NCBI GenBank assembly: GCA_964626565.1
Contig: CAZVFX010000197.1
Coordinates: 1-9,085, forward strand
Length of the DNA stretch: 9,085 nt
Direction of reading: 5' to 3'
Source of the DNA: CAZVFX01 sp964626565
GTDB taxonomy: Bacteria > Myxococcota_A > UBA9042 > CAIXZC01
The position numbers and the translations under genes are program-made. The first letter of the stretch is position 1; every line of letters starts with the position of its first letter. Below the pieces are notes generated by a model. The model searched no databases. It worked only from the letters and a program-made list of their open reading frames with translations, and was not told the DNA's origin. Below, in pieces: positions 7,155-9,085 of the stretch.

Positions 7155-8639
7155 CTAGAAGAAGTAAGGAACATGGTACTGGGGCGAGATCTTGTATTGA
7201 CCGGCGTCATCCAGAATGGGCAGCACCTTCCCCGACGGCATGTCGATGGTGCACACCGACCACATGTCCTTGTAGTTCAACTCAACATCTTCCGCAGTGT
7301 AGGCCAGCAAGTCGTTGACATGGACACGCACGGTGGCGATTGCGGGGCTGAACCGCGGGTGACCCCAGTAGTGCACACCCACCCGATAGACCAGATCCTC
7401 CGCTGCGGGCAGATTGAGAATCTCGGGCCCGCCGCCGTCCGTGTCGTCCAATTCAAGATGCGGGTTATCGTCCACCCCCGGATCGTAGCTTCCCCAGTTG
7501 GGATACGGATTGAGCCAGAAACAGTCGAACGGCTTGTTGAACCACCCGTCGGGCACACCGTCACCATCGAGGTCATGACCGGTGGCCCAGGGGTGCAGGA
7601 AATGAAGGTCAAGGTCGCCGCTCTTACCTTGCCAGGGGGCCTTTGTCTTCGGCTCGCCAGGCGTATGCCACTCCAGTTCCACCCTGATCCCCTGTGCGGG
7701 GACGGCGACCAGGTGCTTCTTGGCCACGAAGCACGATGGGCGCTCCTGGTTGTCTGTCACCTCCAGCATGAAGGTGTACTCGCCGGCTTCGGTAACATTG
7801 AACGTGGGATGGGGAGCGGTCGCCGAGGGGGAGAAGACGCCCTGCGCTTCGGGAGGCTGTTCTACGCTCCATTTGTAGTCGACGATCAGTCCCGAGTAAA
7901 CTTCGGAATCGCTGCCGGACAGATGAACCACGGATTCAGAAAGAACTTCCGGACACTGACCGCAAGAGATCACGGGAATCGGGCAGCCGGTCAGATTCAC
8001 GCCCGTGCCCGACAGCGTCACCTCACCGGCCCCGACCACCGAGTTGGTCTCGATCACCAAGACCCCCTCGTCGGAGGTCATGTAGTCGGCGCCATACAGG
8101 GGGGATACGTCAAGGGGCGTGTACTCTACTTTCAGCGTGAGCTGTTCCTGAGGCCCCAGCACCACCGGTTGAACCGACGTCGGCTCCACCTCCCAGCCCC
8201 CGAGATTCACTGCGAATTCCGCCGAAGAACCATCCTCAAGATGAAAGCCTGTCAACGTCACAGGACTCTGACCGCACGACCACAGTTCCACTGTCCGACT
8301 CGCGGTGGCTCCAACCTGGCTGGGACCGAACTCCAACTCAACGGGATGCAACGTCAGGCAGGGACCGTCCGGACAGACGCCGCAACTGCCGCCACACCCG
8401 TCATCCCCGCAACTTTTCCAGCCACACTTGGACTGACACACATCCCCATCAGCCACGTCCGGGTCATCACGCGGCACGCACACCTGCCCTACGCACTTCA
8501 ACCCGATGTTGCAGTCCGCGTTCCCGGCGCAATATGTGCCCTCGGCACCGGCGGGTCCTCGCTCGCCGTCACCTGATGCGCAGGCGGCCAGCAGCAGCGT
8601 CAGACAGGTGAACCAGCCGTAGCGCAGGAAGCCGTTCAT
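7155..8639 (-). CDS. Multidomain lipoprotein: Cys motif, HYDIN-like, PKD-like and YfaP-like domains
   Basis: The 494-residue protein starts with a clear lipoprotein signal (CLTLLLAAC, lipidated Cys 20). GAGG at 8649-8652 lies 9 nt before the ATG. Then come a short Cys-rich unit (residues 37-54), the seven-Cys module CGDDGCGGSCGVC (68-89), a choice-of-anchor-D / HYDIN-like Ig domain (about 95-215; LELEFGP-type start, SCGQSPVTLTGF, ending VTLSGTGV), a PKD-like domain (about 235-315; SGSDSEVYSG, EAGEYTFMLEVTDN) and a C-terminal region (about 318-455) with DLDLHF, WGSYDPGVDDNPHLELDDTD and GPEILNL, resembling the YfaP-like domain found in secreted bacterial proteins. Conserved Asp residues in the last part suggest metal (possibly calcium) binding, which is inference. 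The likely location is the cell surface; no enzymatic activity can be assigned. The antitoxin gene follows after 68 nt with its own promoter. Confidence 0.92.
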   Translation of the reverse strand: MNGFLRYGWFTCLTLLLAACASGDGERGPAGAEGTYCAGNADCNIGLKCVGQVCVPRDDPDVADGDVCQSKCGWKSCGDDGCGGSCGVCPDGPCLTLHPVELEFGPSQVGATASRTVELWSCGQSPVTLTGFHLEDGSSAEFAVNLGGWEVEPTSVQPVVLGPQEQLTLKVEYTPLDVSPLYGADYMTSDEGVLVIETNSVVGAGEVTLSGTGVNLTGCPIPVISCGQCPEVLSESVVHLSGSDSEVYSGLIVDYKWSVEQPPEAQGVFSPSATAPHPTFNVTEAGEYTFMLEVTDNQERPSCFVAKKHLVAVPAQGIRVELEWHTPGEPKTKAPWQGKSGDLDLHFLHPWATGHDLDGDGVPDGWFNKPFDCFWLNPYPNWGSYDPGVDDNPHLELDDTDGGGPEILNLPAAEDLVYRVGVHYWGHPRFSPAIATVRVHVNDLLAYTAEDVELNYKDMWSVCTIDMPSGKVLPILDDAGQYKISPQYHVPYFF

Positions 8640-8670
8640 TTGGGTGCGCCTCGTTTCTAGAGTCTGTTAT

Positions 8671-8679
8671 ATTCTAGCA
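8671..8679 (-). promoter_or_regulatory. Candidate extended -10 promoter for the 7155-8639 lipoprotein gene
   Basis: On the minus strand TGCTAGAAT reads as an extended -10 (TGn followed by TAGAAT, five of six consensus bases). No good -35 is found 17-18 nt upstream, which extended -10 promoters can tolerate. Transcription would start near 8664, about 25 nt before the ATG. Evidence is motif-only. Confidence 0.35.
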
Positions 8680-8781
8680 CAAGAGACGTGGTGTTCCCAT
8701 CGTTGTCACAGCAGGGAACAGGCGCGAGTTGGCGTTCCGCTGGAGGGGGTGCAGGACACCGTTGGAAGCTGGCACTCTGAA

Positions 8782-8791
8782 GGGGGGGGGG
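8782..8791 (+). repeat. Poly-G homopolymer tract (10 G)
   Basis: Ten consecutive G lie 7 bp upstream of the candidate -35 of the right-edge lipoprotein gene and 72 bp before its ATG. Tracts of this length are prone to slippage in bacteria, so promoter-strength phase variation is possible. A sequencing or assembly length error is also possible. Confidence 0.8.
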
Positions 8792-8798
8792 AAAAGCC

Positions 8799-8828
8799 TT
8801 GCTTGCCGCTGCTCCGAACGACTAGAAT
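8799..8828 (+). promoter_or_regulatory. Candidate promoter of the right-edge lipoprotein gene
   Basis: TTGCTT (8799-8804) as -35 and TAGAAT (8823-8828, five of six consensus bases) as -10, with an 18-nt spacer. Transcription would start near 8835, about 29 nt before the ATG. The -35 is weak, so this is a motif-level suggestion. Confidence 0.4.
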
Positions 8829-8863
8829 ACGGACAGAAGACAACAGAAAGAGTGAGGTTCGAT

Positions 8864-9085
8864 ATGACGAGGTCGCGTGCAGTGATTTTTGCATTGGTGC
8901 TGTCGTTTGGGTGCTCTACCAGTCCGGACCCCACCACTGAAACGGTAGGTGGCACCGACACGAAAACGGCGAACGATGCCCCGGCCGCGGTGGACCTTTC
9001 CCAGGAGATTTGCTCCCCGGATTGCGAGGGGATTGAATGTGGGTCGGACGGCTGCGGCGGTGAGTGTGGAGCGTGCCCTGGCGCC
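8864..9085 (+). CDS. N-terminus of a fourth Cys-motif lipoprotein (3' partial)
   Basis: ATG at 8864 is preceded by GAGG (8854-8857) with a 6-nt spacer, and the frame is open for all 74 codons to the right edge. The start encodes a short signal peptide with a charged head and hydrophobic core (MTRSRAVIFALVLSFGC, lipidated Cys 17; the SFGC lipobox is weaker than the LAAC of the neighbours), then a Thr/Asp/Ala-rich linker, then the seven-Cys module (9011-9076; CEGIECGSDGCGGECGAC). This order matches the other three lipoproteins in the window. The functional domain lies beyond the edge, so no role can be given. Confidence 0.85.
   Translation, partial: MTRSRAVIFALVLSFGCSTSPDPTTETVGGTDTKTANDAPAAVDLSQEICSPDCEGIECGSDGCGGECGACPGA

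Larger units (their letters stand above)
8640..8863. other. Divergent intergenic region with a G10 tract
   Basis: These 224 bp lie between two divergently transcribed lipoprotein genes. They hold the candidate promoters of both genes and a homopolymer of ten G at 8782-8791. The short open frames crossing the region have no ribosome site and no recognisable protein features, so none is annotated. Confidence 0.6.

Noticed and set aside
7173..8576. 467-residue plus-strand open frame
   Set aside because: Fully antisense to the lipoprotein at 7155-8639, which has a lipobox and recognisable domains; composition is His/Arg-rich and unlike a real protein.
8644..8961. Short open frames on both strands across the divergent intergenic region
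   Set aside because: No ribosome site or protein features; one overlaps the start of the real lipoprotein at 8864 in another frame.

Overview
The window looks like chromosomal DNA from a GC-rich, Gram-negative bacterium, most likely a myxobacterium-like or other deltaproteobacterial lineage (Myxococcota, Bradymonadota or a relative). This is inferred from large secreted lipoproteins full of Cys-rich repeats, the recurring CGDDGCGGSCG motif, PKD and HYDIN-like (choice-of-anchor D) domains, and YfaP-like 'DLDLH...DNPHLELDDTDG' sequence. No rRNA, tRNA or housekeeping gene is present, so the taxonomic guess is soft.

Layout: (1) 1-4206 (+) is a giant modular lipoprotein gene whose start lies just outside the left edge. 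It carries a lipobox, a Cys-rich stalk, and five copies of a 144-residue beta-sandwich-like domain separated by 34-residue Cys-rich linkers, with an exact 534-bp period. (2) 4207-4314 is a short convergent gap without a convincing terminator. (3) 4315-6387 (-) is a lipoprotein with a very acidic linker and a pectate-lyase-like right-handed beta-helix. (4) 6431-7086 (-) is a type II toxin-antitoxin pair (PIN toxin, ribbon-helix-helix antitoxin) with a 4-nt ATGA overlap, a good sigma70-type promoter and an inverted repeat laid over that promoter. (5) 7155-8639 (-) is a lipoprotein with a Cys motif, a HYDIN-like domain, a PKD-like domain and a YfaP-like C-terminal domain. (6) 8640-8863 is a divergent intergenic region with a run of ten G. 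(7) 8864-9085 (+) is the start of a fourth lipoprotein, cut by the right edge.

All four lipoproteins carry the same 22-residue, seven-cysteine module (C-x3-C-x4-CG[DS]DGCGGxCGxC) downstream of the lipidation cysteine, and the first carries it twice. Beyond the toxin-antitoxin pair, the window is therefore a cluster of surface lipoproteins sharing a membrane-proximal Cys module but with unrelated distal domains. The most notable signals are this shared module, the mosaic near-identical tandem repeats (evidence of recombination between copies), the toxin-antitoxin operon embedded among lipoprotein genes, and the G10 tract upstream of the fourth lipoprotein. I see no CRISPR array, prophage or insertion sequence.
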